Assembly: GCF_004193775.1 (NCBI RefSeq)
Contig: NC_041011.1
Span: 10,815,656-10,879,655 of the forward strand
Source of the DNA: Glycine soja
Taxonomy: Eukaryota; Streptophyta; Magnoliopsida; Fabales; Fabaceae
Length of the DNA: 64,000 nt
Direction of reading: 5' to 3'
Shown: piece after piece, positions 43,639-56,300 of the stretch
Layout: each line of letters begins with the position of its first letter
Numbering within the stretch: position 1 is the stretch's first letter
Program-made: the position numbers and the translations under genes
The notes under the pieces: generated by a model
What the model saw: only the letters and a program-made list of their open reading frames with translations
Databases searched by the model: none
What the model was told of the DNA's origin: nothing

Positions 43639-46600
43639 ATGGATCGAAGTTGGATGAATGAAAGTCGCATGAGCCCAGAATATGAGGATGGCGTCGAACA
43701 GTTCTTGCAATTTGCTTCAGAAAGAGGTCGACCGAATGAAGAAGGAAAATATTATTGTCCTTGCATCAACTTTTTGAATGGAAGACGACAACTACTCGAT
43801 GACATACGGGACCATCTATTGTGTGATGGGATTAAGAAGAATTACACGACGTGGATATGGCATGGTGAAGTCACAGACATGCAGAGTGGGTCCCAATCTG
43901 AACCGTTTGATGTAGAAATGGGAGATCGGTTGGAGGACATGATTCATGACCTTGGACAAGAGTCTTTCCAGCAAGCACACGCCCCTGTGTATGAAGGACT
44001 GTAGAGTGATTCAAAGAAGCCTTTGTATGCAAGGTGCAAGAATTCCTTAACCCTGTTGTCTGCTGTGTTAAGTCTAGTTAATGTGAAGGCCAGGTATGGG
44101 TGAAGTGACAAAAGTTTCACCTCACTGCTTGAGGTAGTGCACAATCTGCTTCCAGAGGACAACACGTTGCCTAAAAGTTACTATAAGGAGAAAAATATAT
44201 TGTGTCTGATGGGTATGGAATATTAGAAGATTCATGCTTGCCCCAATGATTGCATATTGTACAGGCATGAATTTCAAGAAATGTCGAAATGCCCTATCTG
44301 TGGGACTTCACGGTACAAAGTGAAGGATGAAGAGGAAAGCAGTTCTGATGAAAACTCCAACAAGGGCCCCCCAGCGAAGGTTTTATGGTATCTTCCAATC
44401 ATTCCAAGGTTTAAGCGTTTTTTTTCTAATGAGGACGACACAAAAGACCTTACATGGCATGCAAATGGAAGGATATCTGATGGAATGGTCCGTCATCCGG
44501 CTGATTGCTCGCAGTGGAAGAAGATTGATGTTTTGTATCCGGATTTTGGGAAAGAGCCAAGAAATCTTAGACTTGGACTAGCCAATGATGGAATGAATCC
44601 ATATGGCACCTTAAGCACTCAACACAGTTCATGGCCAGTTCTGCTAGTAATTTATAATTTGCCTCCTTGGTTGTGCATGAAGCGAAAATACATGATGTTG
44701 TCTATGATGATATCGGGCCCAAGACAGCCAGGAAATGAAATTGATGCTTATCTAAGTCTGTTGGTTGAAGATCTGAGAAAGTTGTGGGACGAGGGGGTTG
44801 TAGTGTTTGATGCGTTTCGCAAGGAGACGTTCGAAATGCGTGCAATGCTTTTTTGTACCATTAATGACTTTCCAGCATATGGGAATCTCAGCAGTTACAG
44901 TGTTAAGGGTCATCATGCATGCCCCATCTGTGAAGAAAACACAAGCTACATACAACTTAAACATGGGAGAAAAACAGTCTACAGTAGGCATCGCCACTTT
45001 CTAACACCCAATCATCCTTACAGACGACTGAAAAAAGCTTTTAATGGAAGTCAAGAGCATGATATTGCGCCGATACCGTTGACTGGTGAGCAGGTATATG
45101 AGCGGGTTCAACACCTGAATACTGTATTTGGGAAGACCCAAAAGAAGGATAAAAGTAAGAGTTGCATATGGAAGAAAAGGTCCATTTTCTTTGATCTTCC
45201 GTACTGGTCTGATCTTGACATTAGACATTGTATTGATGTTATGCATGTGGAGAAAAATGTTTGTGACAGTGTGATTGGGACGCTCCTTAACATTCAAGGC
45301 AAGACGAAGGATGGCTTGAATACCCGTCAAGATCTAGCTGATATAGGCATACGATCAGAGTTGCATCCAAGGTCTGATGGGAAGAAAATTTACTTGCCCC
45401 CAGCCTGCCATACTTTGTCCAAAAAGGAGAAGATAAGTTTTTGTTAGTGTATTCGTCGGGTGAAGGTTCCACAAGGATACTCTTCAAATATTAAGAGCCT
45501 TGTGCAGTTGAAGGAGCTTAAGCTTGTAGGGTTAAAGTCTCACGATTGTCACGTGCTCATGCAACAATTGTTAGCCGTGGCTATACGAGACATCTTGCCA
45601 AACAAAGTAAGGTTAGCGATAACTCGCCTGTGCTTTTTCTTCCATGCTATATGTAGCAAAGTCATTGATCCTATCAAGTTTGATGAGTTGGAAAATGAGG
45701 CCGCAATTATACTGTGCCAGTTGGAGATGTATTTTCCCCCTACTTTCTTTGACATCATGATTCACTTGATTGTGCATCTGGTAAAAGAAATCAAATGTTG
45801 TGGTCCTGTTTATCTACAGTGGATGTACCCGGTTGAGCGATACATGAAGATCTTAAAAGGGTATACAAAGAATCTATATCGTCCAGAAGCATCTATTGTT
45901 GAGAGGTACATTGTAGAAGAAGCCATTGAATTTTGTTCAGAATACTTAGAGAAGGCTAAACCTGTTGGCCTTCCTGAGTCTCGGCATGATGACAGAGTGG
46001 GTGGTAAGGGTTCAAGAGGACTGCATGTGATCACTCCAAGTGTAGAACATTTGTTACAAGCTCACTTGTATGTCTTGAACAACAGTAATGAAGTTTTGCC
46101 ATACATACTTAAGCATGAAGCTTTGGTTGAACAGAATAATCGAAAAATGTCAAAGAATTGGGTGTTGAAAATGCTTAACAAGACTTTTCGTGATTCGTTT
46201 AAAGATACAATCTTTGCAGATGAGAATGTTTCATAAACATTAAGAAAGCTAGCAGATGGGCCTAAAAGAAATGTTATAACTTGGCAAGGATACAACATAA
46301 ACAAGTATTCATTTTACACAAAAGCACAAGATCACAAAAGTACAATGCAGAACATCGGGGTCACCCTAAGGGCTGATTCTTAACACTTTGCAAGTGTCAA
46401 TGACGCCAATCCCTGTGTAGCTTCCATCCCTTACTTTGGGTTCATTGATGAAATTTGGGAGCTTAACTATGTGAAATTTATGGTATGTGTTTTCAAATGT
46501 AAATGGGTTGACAGCAACACCAGTGTGCGCACCGATGATATAGGATTTACGCTGGTAGACCTAAAGAAACTTGGTTACCATAATGACCCTTTCATCATGG

Positions 46601-46836
46601 CAGAACAAGCTAGACAAGTATTTTACGTGCAAGACCCTTGTGATGAAAGGTGGTGCGTGGTTCTGCAGGGCAAAACAATTGGTGTTAATGTAGAAGATGA
46701 TGATTCATACATGGACACCTATGTTAGTCCTTTGACCGCACAAATCACTCCTAAGATTGTCGGAGAAGAAGAAGTTGACGACATTCATGCTAATAGTAAT
46801 GATCATGATGAAGGAGAATTGATTAACATCGTCTAA
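43639..46836 (+). pseudogene. CACTA TNP2-type transposase, right copy
   Basis: The ATG at 43639 opens the transposase-associated domain (MDRSWMNESRMSPEYEDGVE, YYCPCINFLNGRRQLLDD), which stays open to a TAG near 44002. After TAG at 44224 the main frame 44257-45447 (396 codons) carries the TNP2 domain (CPICGTSRYK, LPIIPRFKRFF, DLTWHANGR, YNLPPWLCMKRKYMMLSMMI, HACPICEENTS, FDLPYWSDLDIRHCIDVMHV). After a TAG at 45445, 45460-46236 carries DUF4218 (EMYFPPTFFDIMIHLIVHLV, TKNLYRPEASIVERYIVEEA). After TAA at about 46234 and TAA at 46381, DUF4216 follows (ELNYVKFMVCVFKCKW, YVQDPCDERWCVVLQGK). It has only a few stops and is much less broken than the left copy, but it is not functional. Confidence 0.95.
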
Positions 46837-46917
46837 TGTAATTTTCTGCAGAGACAGAGGTCCCCAAAGCAAGTAAGTGACAACTACATTTTTTTTCTGA
46901 TTGAGGCATCGGTATTT

Positions 46918-47385
46918 TGTTTTAGATGGCATCCTTAGGACTTCATCCAGCTGATGTTTGTCGCCAGTTTCATCATCCACCACCCTTACCTTCTCTGGCT
47001 TCTCACGTTTATTGTTGTTAAACCCATATTTATGCTTTCTTCCCTTCATGTCTTGTTTTATCACAACTTTAGCCGAATCTCCTATCTTCAGCACAGTTGA
47101 ATCTCCTGTCTTATTCTCCAATGACACACTTTGATGGCATGTATCTCTTTTCTTCATATGTTCTAGTGCTTCAGCTTTAGAATGCATAAAGTAATCTGAA
47201 TTTTCCAGTGATCACTAAAGGCTTCTGCATCAACATTGACACTCTCCACCCTCTTTGCTTTATGCTTCTGTGCTGCATTCCGTGCTTCCTCATTATAATT
47301 CTCAGATTTATTGGAGGTTGCACTAGAAGAATCAGCACCAATTCGTGCCTCTTCCTCCTCTACCAGCTCAATATCTTTCCTTTCA
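46918..47385 (-). pseudogene. Antisense fragment of an unrecognised gene within the CACTA element
   Basis: The minus frame 47187-46918 has MHSKAEALEHMKKRDTCHQS, IGDSAKVVIKQDMKGRKH and VRVVDDETGDKHQLDEVLRM. A further minus-strand stretch, 47385-47215, is also open and acidic/basic (ELVEEEEARIGADSSSATSN, NAAQKHKAKRVESVNVDAEA) in another frame. Composition and continuity look like a host protein rather than transposon sequence. It lies between the transposase and the second CACTA gene, on the opposite strand. I do not recognise the family. Confidence 0.5.
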
Positions 47386-47405
47386 ACTTTTGTTTTGTAA
47401 ATTAC

Positions 47406-49253
47406 AGTGTAGCTTACAAAAGCAAAAGTGAAACGTCAAGATGTTCTCGCCGCTGCTATTGGACGTCCAGAGCACCCTGGACGTGTCCGTGCTATTGGAG
47501 CCGGTGTCACCATCAAGCAATACTTTGGATCGGCTCCACGGAGATCCCATAGCTCTTCTTCCCTGCCTCCTGAAGAATTGCAGCAGCTGACCCAACAAAT
47601 CAAGGACTAGCTAGAGGAGTCCATCACAGAGAGAGTGACGCGGTAGGTCATGGCATCCTTTAGCCAGATGCAATCCCAGATTCAGTCGCAGATGCAATCT
47701 CAGGGACTTGCACTGCCTCCTAACCCTCTGGTTGGTCCCTTCGGTCCTTGGGTGAGCACAAAGGGGAGTTGTGTTGATCCCTTAGGAAATGATCCTGAGA
47801 CGAGTGACTCTGATAGGTGTGGCTTGTACATAGAAGCAGATCCTGCCCGCCTGGTTGCCATGGGGAGAGTTTATGAGGGATCCATTGTAGTTCATAACAC
47901 TCCTTTGTTGCCTGGCCAAGTAAAGGTGAGTGTGGAGGAGGTTACAGATGCAGATGCTCCAGTTCCTGTACCCACTGATGAGGTTTCCTTAGTGGGCCAG
48001 GCACTTCACACCTTCCTTGCTTGGCCGACACATCTGGTCAAGTCTTTATCACAGCAGGTACTTATTTCCCTTACTATATGTTTCTTCTTTTTAAATTAAT
48101 TCATTAAGCGTGCCTCAAATTAGGCTATTTAACTTTGTTTCATGAACAGGTAGCCGTGTCTCCGGCAAAACCACCTCCAAAGCCCGATCCGGAGGTCGAT
48201 GATCCGCTTTATTTGATGACATTGACCATCCCAGAGCTTTTCTTGAGGCCTTATCAGGTTAGATGGGATGCCACCGTGTTCGGGGTCTTTAATCCAAATT
48301 TCCCCCTCTACATAAAGCATGAAGACCTCTCCAAAATCGCACACGGTGGTCAATGTCTCAGCATATCAGTGTTACAGTTGTGGATTCTGTAAGTCATTTT
48401 ATATTACTTTTAATTACCTAAGTTATTGCTTTCAATTCATAAATATTTAACTTTGACATAACATAAACAGCCATCTCACTGAAACATGTATGTGAGCGGG
48501 GAATTATGATATCTATGGATTCCTCTAGCCACAGTCCATTCAAAGGTCTGGGCAATCGCAGTTTGAGTCTGAAAGTTACATAAAGACTTGGATGCAGAGT
48601 TCAAAATGCGATGTCTATCTTGGAGCCTACCTAAATGGGTAAGTCACAAAATAACTGAATTTAATTAATGTTTCCTAATGTACTAATCCATATTAATCTC
48701 CACTACAGCGGACACTGGCAGATGGTGGTCATCCTGCCCAAGGAACACCTAGTTGCCTAGTTTTGTTCATTGCATAACAGGCCAGACAACTACCTTAAGG
48801 GGATTATTAATAGGTTAGTGTTCTTTTCAACACATTTGCATTGAAATACCTCAACGTACAACACCATTTTTTAATTGTTACTCATCTGGAACAATGCTTT
48901 AAAAGGTCTTAATTATGAGGTATGTCATTTACATAAAACTTCCACTTATATATATTTCTTTGTGTGTCTGTACACTAGTTGTTTAATTGATATCCAAATT
49001 TCATTATGTATTTAGTGTAATAGAAAAAAAGGAAGTACTGAGTGCGGCTACTATGTGATGCACTGGATGTCCACCATCAATTTAGGAACTTTTAGGAATA
49101 ATTGGGAAGCGGTAAGTTTATTTCAAACAAAATCGATTTATTTATAATTTGTATTACATTATTAACTTATTATGATTTATTTCATCATGTAGTATTTTAA
49201 CGATCCTAGACCATTGGAGCCAGAGAGATTAAAGGCATTGCGGATCCAGTGAG
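47406..49253 (+). pseudogene. CACTA second gene with C48 (Ulp1-like) protease region
   Basis: A multi-exon gene downstream of TNP2. Exon 1 starts after AAATTACAG (47404) and reads GRPEHPGRVRAIGAGVTIKQ, has TAG stops near 47608 and 47644, then GSCVDPLGNDPETSDSDRCG and HTFLAWPTHLVKSLSQQ, ending at GT 48058. Exon 2 is 48150-48388 (DDPLYLMTLTIPELFLRPYQ, GQCLSISVLQLWIL). Exon 3 is about 48471-48638, with stops. Exon 4 begins 48709 (GHWQMVVILPKEHLV, a TAG, then NRPDNYLKGIIN). Later exons near 48889 and 49018-49110 give GSTECGYYVMHWMST, and a final one ends at the TGA near 49251. HW and ECGYYVMHW match the His and Cys regions of C48 cysteine peptidases found in plant CACTA/MULE genes. It is non-functional because of the stops. 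Confidence 0.8.
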
Positions 49254-49547
49254 CACAATTTTATCTCCGAGTTAGAGATTAGACCTAGGATTTAGGGACA
49301 TTATCTTTAGCTTAGTTTACTTTGGTTTAACATTTTTGACATTTTCTATGTAATATGAACATTGAATTCATTTGATGATTGTTCTTTATGATAAATCAAT
49401 TATTTGATGTTTATTATCATTAAAACTGCTTGAAAGCAGAATAAAATGTTTATTTGCTGTGAATTGGGCTTGAAATTGCATTTTACCGGTACAATTTTGG
49501 GTTTACTGTAAAAACAGAAAGTATATATAAAAAAAATACTTGAAAAC
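49254..49547. other. 3' region of the second CACTA gene
   Basis: AT-rich noncoding sequence between the last exon and the subterminal repeats. It probably includes the 3' UTR. No precise polyadenylation signal is assigned. Confidence 0.5.
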
Positions 49548-50289
49548 AACATCAGTTATTAACATAAACCGATGTTGATATGGTAAATAACATCGGTTAT
49601 TTACAAAAACCGATGTCGACATGAACCTTAACATCGGTCATACAGAAAATCGATGTTAACTTATGTATATTAACATCGGTTATTCATACATAACCGATGT
49701 TACCTTTTCTATATTAACATCGGTTATTTATACATAACCGATGTTAATGTACATAAGTTAACATCAGTTATCTATACATAACCGATGTTAATGTACAAAA
49801 GTTAACATCGGTTATCTGTAAATAATCGATGTTAAAGTTGTACATTAACATCGGTTTTCTATGAATAGCCGAAGTTATATACAAAGACGTACAACAAATA
49901 AGTATATGCATCATCAACGTTGACATCGGTTTTCTACTGAAACCGATGCTAATGTAATATATTAACATCGGTTTTCATAGAAAACCAATGTTAATATATT
50001 ACATTAACATCAGTTCTTCTAGAGAACCGATGTCAATATATAACATTAACATCGGTTTTACTACAAAACCGATGTCAACTTTCGTCATGCATACACTTTT
50101 TTTGTTGTAGTTCTTTGTGTTTAACATCAGTTATTTAGAAAACCGATGTTATTATATTTATGTTAACATCGGTTTTTGAAAATCGATGTTAACGATGATA
50201 CATTCAACATCGTCACTTTCAACATCGGTTTTAGAGCCAATGTAGAATGCCCTAAATAACCGATGCTGAAAGTATAATTTCTAATAGTG
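49548..50289. repeat. Right subterminal repeat region and terminal inverted repeat of the CACTA element
   Basis: About 25 copies of ACATCGGTT or AACCGATGT, mostly as inverted pairs 5-10 bases apart, with degenerate variants (ACATCAGTT, AATCGATGT). The last 13 bases, AATTTCTAATAGTG, are the complement of a CACTA terminus. The array is longer and denser than at the left end. Confidence 0.9.
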
Positions 50290-50561
50290 TTAGTGGTCCC
50301 ACTTTTTTTGATAGTCATATATTCCTTCAACTCTTCGACTACATTTGGTGGAGTTTTCTTGCAAGCTGCAATGTTACCCGACTTCCCAATCAAGTGTTGT
50401 TTGGCTCTGGTTATTCCTCCATTTGTGATTTTTCCACAGAAATTACAAACAATTATGTTTGTTTCTCCTTCCACCAGTGGATGACAATATTTCCAGCCTG
50501 GGTCTGTCTTATTTTTCCTCGTTGCACTTGCAGTAGCAGCATCAGATGATGGTTCAGCCAA
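50290..50561 (-). pseudogene. hAT transposase N-terminus with BED zinc finger
   Basis: The minus frame has DPGWKYCHPLVEGETNIIVC, NFCGKITNGGITRAKQHLIG and NIAACKKTPPNVVEELKEYM, a BED finger (C-x2-C, then the His/Cys pair) that binds transposon ends. It stops being hAT sequence at 50290, where CACTA begins. The rest of the transposase resumes at 36641 in the same orientation, and the frame is maintained if one target-site triplet is discounted. No in-frame ATG is evident at the N-terminus, so the start is probably in an upstream exon. Confidence 0.88.
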
Positions 50562-51011
50562 TTGAAAGAGGACTAAACAGAAAAAAAATTATGGTGTCAA
50601 ATAGAAAAAAAAATAAAAATGGAACTATCAAAAGTAAAAAGAGAGTGTCAAATAACAAAAGGAAAAAGACGGTGCTCGTCACCGCCGTGGGGTCGTTGCT
50701 GCTGGCTGCATTCTGCGTGCGGGGGGTCGCGGCTGGGTGCAGGGGTTGCGCTTTTAGTTGGAGGAGGGTTGCGTTCTGAATTCTGATTCAACCTGCGTGG
50801 GAGGGGACGACTACGCTTTTGATTAACTTATCGGGTAGGGTTGGGTCGGGTCAGCCCAACACCTACCGTGGAAAAAAAACAAAAAAAATGCTATTTGTGC
50901 CATGCTGCCATAACCGCCATGGCGCCGTCATTAGCAACCCGTCACGCCACCGCTATTCGGTGGCGCTTTTTCAAAAAACCGCCACGCCTTTCCGCTATGG
51001 CACCGCCATAA
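50562..51011 (-). other. hAT 5' noncoding region
   Basis: Between the BED exon and the terminal repeat, with a GC-rich stretch (50680-50800) and many CCGCCA/GGCGG motifs (50915-51012) typical of hAT subterminal sequence. No gene is supported. Confidence 0.5.
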
Positions 51012-51030
51012 CCGCCATTTGACAACACTG
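51012..51030 (-). repeat. hAT terminal inverted repeat (5' end)
   Basis: On the minus strand CAGTGTTGTCAAATGGCGG matches the usual CAGTGTTGTCAAA-type hAT terminus. The adjoining 8 bases (GTCCCAAC on the plus strand, 51031-51038) would be one half of a target duplication. The partner end was not found left of 35198, consistent with truncation. Confidence 0.65.
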
Positions 51031-53260
51031 GTCCCAACAGATCAAATAAAATTTTCATCAATATAATGATTGATTTAAATAAATAAAAAATCGATGTAAT
51101 ATACTTCATTATAATTTAAAATATGTCACCACACCGTCTTTTTTTATTGATATTGTTATACAACCAATATAGATTTTCAACGTGAAATATCGTCTTTGTA
51201 GTATTGTTAGCCTTAACTCAATCATACTAAGGTACCTTCCCCTATCCCTAGGAGACAAATTAATTACTTATCTATTAAGGAATAAACAACTTAAATGATT
51301 AACAGAGTGTTAGAAACAATGTTATAAAACTCAGAACAATGATTGACTTTATAGAATACTATGTCAATGGGTTACAACCTGAATTAGTGAGTTATGAATT
51401 GAATTTTATGATCTAGACTTGTACACTTTTTTCCCCCCCAAATATATATCAACAAATCCATACAGTGTAGTGGTCTAAATTTTGTACGCTATTAGGTGCT
51501 ATGTTAATTTGATCCTTGCCTACTTTAATACCACTTGCTTTGTACACAAGAGAGTAAAACAGGAAAAAGCTAGCAACCAGGGACTGAGCCAACCCCCCTC
51601 CCGGGGGAATGTATACGTATATAAATTCATACGAAATATTATTAATCTATATATTATAAAACATTAATTACAATAACAATATATATATAATATATCTTTT
51701 TGAATTTTTCATACTATAAAAAATATATTTAAATATATTTTTTGTCCTTACAATTTAGTATTTTTTTCATTTTTGTTCTTGTGATTTTTTTAACCATTGT
51801 AAAATGTATTTGTTTTATTCTTAAAAAGCTTTGAATAGTAAAAAAAATGCTTCGAATAGCAAAAAAAATGTTATGTAAAATGCTTTAAGAACGAAAATGA
51901 AAAAAAAAATACTAAATTGCAAAGATAAAAAAGATATTCAAGCCTACACTTATTTATAATTAAATTTACACTAGAATTTTCAAATCAAGTTTATAATAAG
52001 TTTTCTTTGTTGACAAAAGTTAATAAATAAATTTTAATTTTCAAATCAATTAAATCTAAATCAGTATAAATGAAAGACTAATAAAGTTATTTGATTTCTA
52101 AAAAATAAAGTTATTTTGTTGCAAATGAAACTATTTTTAACTTTTAAAATAACAATAACTAATTATAAAAATAAAATATTACTTGAACAATTACACTTGA
52201 AATTTTTATCTTATATAAGTTAAAAAGAATGTAATTATCTCTACTTTAAAGTCTATAAAGAAAAAAAATAAAAAATTTATTTAAAATAAGAAAAATGTCA
52301 TTATGTTAAATACTGTTATCTACAAAATTAAATCTTATTAAATAAAAAATAATATTAAAAATATAATCTATATATATACCAAAAAAATATTGCAAAAAAT
52401 TAGGGGAAGTATCTTTTTTCTGGGAACATCATCAACAAAAAATTATTATGTTCACTATTTTTCATCCACCGATGCAGAAAATTATCCAATTTTCCGTTCT
52501 CGTATGAGGCTGGAAAGTTTATTCGCAATAGGTCGGCATAAGAATTTTGGAGGGTTATTTGATTCATTTTTTTTTTTATTCATAAATTAATATTAATTTA
52601 TTTTCAAATAAATTTGTTTATTTTCTTAGTTTCTATCCAATATTTTTATTAATAGAAACTAAGAAAAAAAGAAAATAAATTATTATTTGAATATTCTTGA
52701 ACCCAACTAGAAAACAGATCCAATACTTCAAAAAAGAATTAAGCTTAGAGTCATATGAATGAAAATCTCATGCAAGCACAAATATCCATCTGTCACACAC
52801 AAGACTTTAGAAGGGAGAAGGCATGGGTACTAATCGCCTTTTCTTAAAATTTCTTATGTACATTATTAAGTAAAATCAAGTAAAATTATGTAAAGTTATT
52901 TCTCACGGATTTCTGGATCTATCCGTCCAAGAGCAGGATAGAAATTTATTATTACATAGACTATATTGATTTAAGAAAAAGAAAAAAGTTATTACATAGA
53001 GGTGTTTTAACCTAGTTTGATGACATCAACATCAAATCAATAACATATGATTCTAAGAATTAACTCGAACTAGTTAGTACACCAAAAATAAAAAACTGGA
53101 ACTGGTTATAAGTTTTGTTCATAATCCATCTGACCAATTAGTTTAATAACTCTAGTTAGAACTTAAAACATTCGAAACACACATTTAAATCTTGAATGGA
53201 CTAATCATACACAGACTTTAGGCTGGTATCTGAGGCTTAATAATAATGATAATAATAATG

Positions 53261-53305
<45 letters not shown>

Positions 53306-56300
53306 GACTACTCTCAAACTATATGGATTAAAAAAGTAAGAATCATGAAACTATAGGGATCAAATGAGTAATTTAACCTTATTATTATTATCATTTAAGA
53401 AAATGCAGTTTGTATAAAATGTTAAGAATTTAAATTTAAGCAATTTAACTTTTTTTTACAAAACTACTATTTTTTGTTTTGTAGATATGTAGTTCACATC
53501 AATCAATTTGATTTTTATGTTTTTTTTTTGTGATATTAAGTAAATATTTAAAATATTAAAAGAAGCAAAATTGATCAATTTTTATCTTAGCAAATTTCTA
53601 TAATAAAATTAATGTTAAGTAAATATTTTAAAAATGAATAAGTAGATAATTTTTTTAATAAAAATTATGTTTTTAAAATTTATAAAATGAAAATAATTAA
53701 TATTAATATTGTTAAAATAACAACAGAGACCCGTGCAATCCACGGTTCTAAATCTAACCCGATTGGATGTGGATCAGTCGTTACTCGTTAACGTATGCCT
53801 TCAATAAATAGGAAACTATAAAATAAATTTGATCAAATCAATGGAATGCTAAAAAATTTTCAACTCGTGTGTTTTTTATTTAATATATATTTATGAATGT
53901 ATAAGTAGTTTCATAATGAGTAGAGATATTATTATTCATCAAATGTCCATATCATGTCATATAAAATATTCCATGGATGGAAAACGGGAAAAGTGACCAA
54001 ATTCAAATTCCATTCGAATTCAACTTTTCATAAACTATAGGATTTATAATACGTAAAGTAAAAATGAGAGTATTTATTTGACATTAATTTGAAATAAATT
54101 AAATTTATAAGATATTTTTATTAAGTTAAAGGTGAATAAAGCTTTTGCATAAAAAAAGTTGAATAAAGCTTTACTTTCTAATTATTTTATACAAAAAATA
54201 TATGGATGATAATTAATGTATAAATCAATGATAATAAATATTTCTAATTAGTGTATTTTTTTTTACTGAATCTAATTACCTAAAAGTAACAATATTGAAT
54301 GAAAATGTATAGTTAAACATTTTCAAATATTAATAAGTAGTGGTTTTTTTGTGTGAATATATTAGTAAGTAGTGGTGAGCATTACCAAATCCGGTCCATT
54401 AAGTTTTTTTACATGAAATTGAGAGATGTGCTAAGACCAATTGAAGGGAGCAATCCTAATTATAGATTGACACTACAACCTTTAATAGCCAAAATAACAC
54501 ATTCCAATATGAAGTGCCTTTGCACAACATGTGCAATATAGTATCCAAGTGTCCTTCTAGGATGTTCTTCTTCCGCCATTTCAGGCTCCTCAAAGATAGG
54601 AAGAGGTAAGAGTAATGGAAAGTGTGGTGGAGGTGTAGGTCGTGGTTGTGGTTGTGTGGTGAAGAAGATGAAGCTTGTCGAGTTCTTTTCTTAGCCCTAT
54701 TCTCTTTTTGCTTTTGCTTCTTCCTTAAGGCATTGTTTCTTCTACAAGTTCTTCGAATCTCTTGATCCAAAGGGACTAGGTCTTCTTAAGAAACTCTACC
54801 TCACATACATGGAATAAAGCAACTAAAGAACATGTTAGCAAAGTACTCAAGAGTAATACAAAAACAGAATTTAAAAGCAAATAATTGAAGAATAATGAAT
54901 CATTGCATAGAATATGAAATTAGAATAAGTTGCCTAATACGAGAAACAAGTCCCCGACAACGAAGCCAGAAAACTTATTACATCATTGAGAAATGTACCA
55001 ATTAGTGTAGTATTTTCAATAGTAAGTAGAAAGACGGTCTCCTCAAGGACTTGTTTGTACTAAGCTTTTTTGTGTAAACTCAACAACTAAGCAATGGTAA
55101 TTTCTTGTTTTGAGATAAGGTTGCAATAAATTGAAGTTCAGCTCTAAAATTAAACTACTAAAAATAAGGTACATTTCACAAAGACAATATATCAAACAGT
55201 TGATGTGCAATAATTGGAAACAACAATTAAACAAACTAGTTAGGGTTTTTAGTGGTACTTGGCAAACATCTCGATAAAAAATGATTTTTATTTATTTAAT
55301 GAGAACCATAACAATATCTCAATCCACTCAAGTCTTCTAACCTTGATTTCTCAAGTAAAAGAGGCTAAGTCACTTAACTCTACTCCTAACTCCTAAGCAA
55401 GTTAAGTTAAATGAATTATTTAAGAGAAAGGATTGCCAAGAGAATAATAAACATTACTTTATCCCCAAATGAGACATTCATTATATAGTATTCTCAAATC
55501 TCAGTTTTAAAGCATTTTCTAATGACAATGAAACATACAAATAAGTGTTTGGGTGATCAAGCCAAGAACAAACATTAAAAGCAGAGAAATAACATTATTA
55601 ATGAATAATCATTAAATAGATATAGTAGACATAGTTACATGAGATTTGCTAGTACACAAAATCCTCAACTTCAAAGAGATTAACTCCTCATTGTCATGAG
55701 AAGCTACCAAAACATACAAGGGAAAGTTAAAAAAAAATGGAAGATTGGTGAAGGAAGTAAAAGAGAGTAAGTTCTTGAGTCTCTAACCGCTACACACGCA
55801 ACCCTAGATTGATATTGAATGTCTCCAATGATGAGTGGATCCAAATTCCATGCAGTATCTTTGTTTTGTTGTTTCCTCATTAAAGCACACTAAGTGAATT
55901 TTTCATGGGATCACTTTTTTTCTTCTTCCAAAGAGGCTGCGTCACTCAACGAGCCTTGATGTTGTTGAGATGGCTTCTTCAAGAGAAATCTGGTAAGAGA
56001 GATAGACTTCTCGCTTAGCCACCAGCTACCACGTGTCTTCTTCTAATATGGCTTCCTAGTTAAGCTACTTGGCAAACTCATTGAGTGATCAATTTTCACT
56101 TCCAAACCCTCAATTTCCTTCCAGGTGCACTAAAATGACTAAATTACTGTAAAAACATGTAAAAGCTAATAAATTTTCTAAATTTTAACTGTATCAAAAT
56201 ATCTAACTAATTATATATATTCCCTAACTTAAACAAGGGATCAACAAGAATGGCAATTGGCAATGAAAAGATAAAAAATACAATTCATTTCTCACAAGGC

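Larger units (their letters stand above)
40912..47085 (+). repeat. Segmental duplication block A, right copy
   Basis: Collinear with 1-9424 except for the absence of the equivalent of 1604-4908 (junction at CTG, 42503-42505) and small indels. It continues past 47085 as an uninterrupted CACTA element, unlike the left copy. Confidence 0.9.
36645..50289 (+). mobile_element. CACTA (En/Spm, Tgm-like) transposon inserted in a hAT gene
   Basis: The left end is CACTACTAAAAAAAAGG at 36645. The right end is CTAATAGTG at 50289, whose complement is CACTATTAG. Flanking triplets are TAA and TTA, one mismatch from a 3-bp target duplication. Both ends carry arrays of subterminal ATCGGTT/AACCGAT motifs. Inside are a TNP2 gene (43639-46836), a second multi-exon gene with a C48-type protease region (47406-49253), LINE remnants and probable captured gene fragments. 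At 13,645 bp it is long, partly through nested LINEs. The frames are broken, so it is not autonomous as it stands. Confidence 0.88.

Noticed and set aside
54456..54770. 104-codon basic ORF on the minus strand
   Set aside because: It has RRNNALRKKQKQKENRAKKR and a His-rich stretch but no recognisable family, promoter or conserved neighbour. It could be a gene relic, but I cannot support it.
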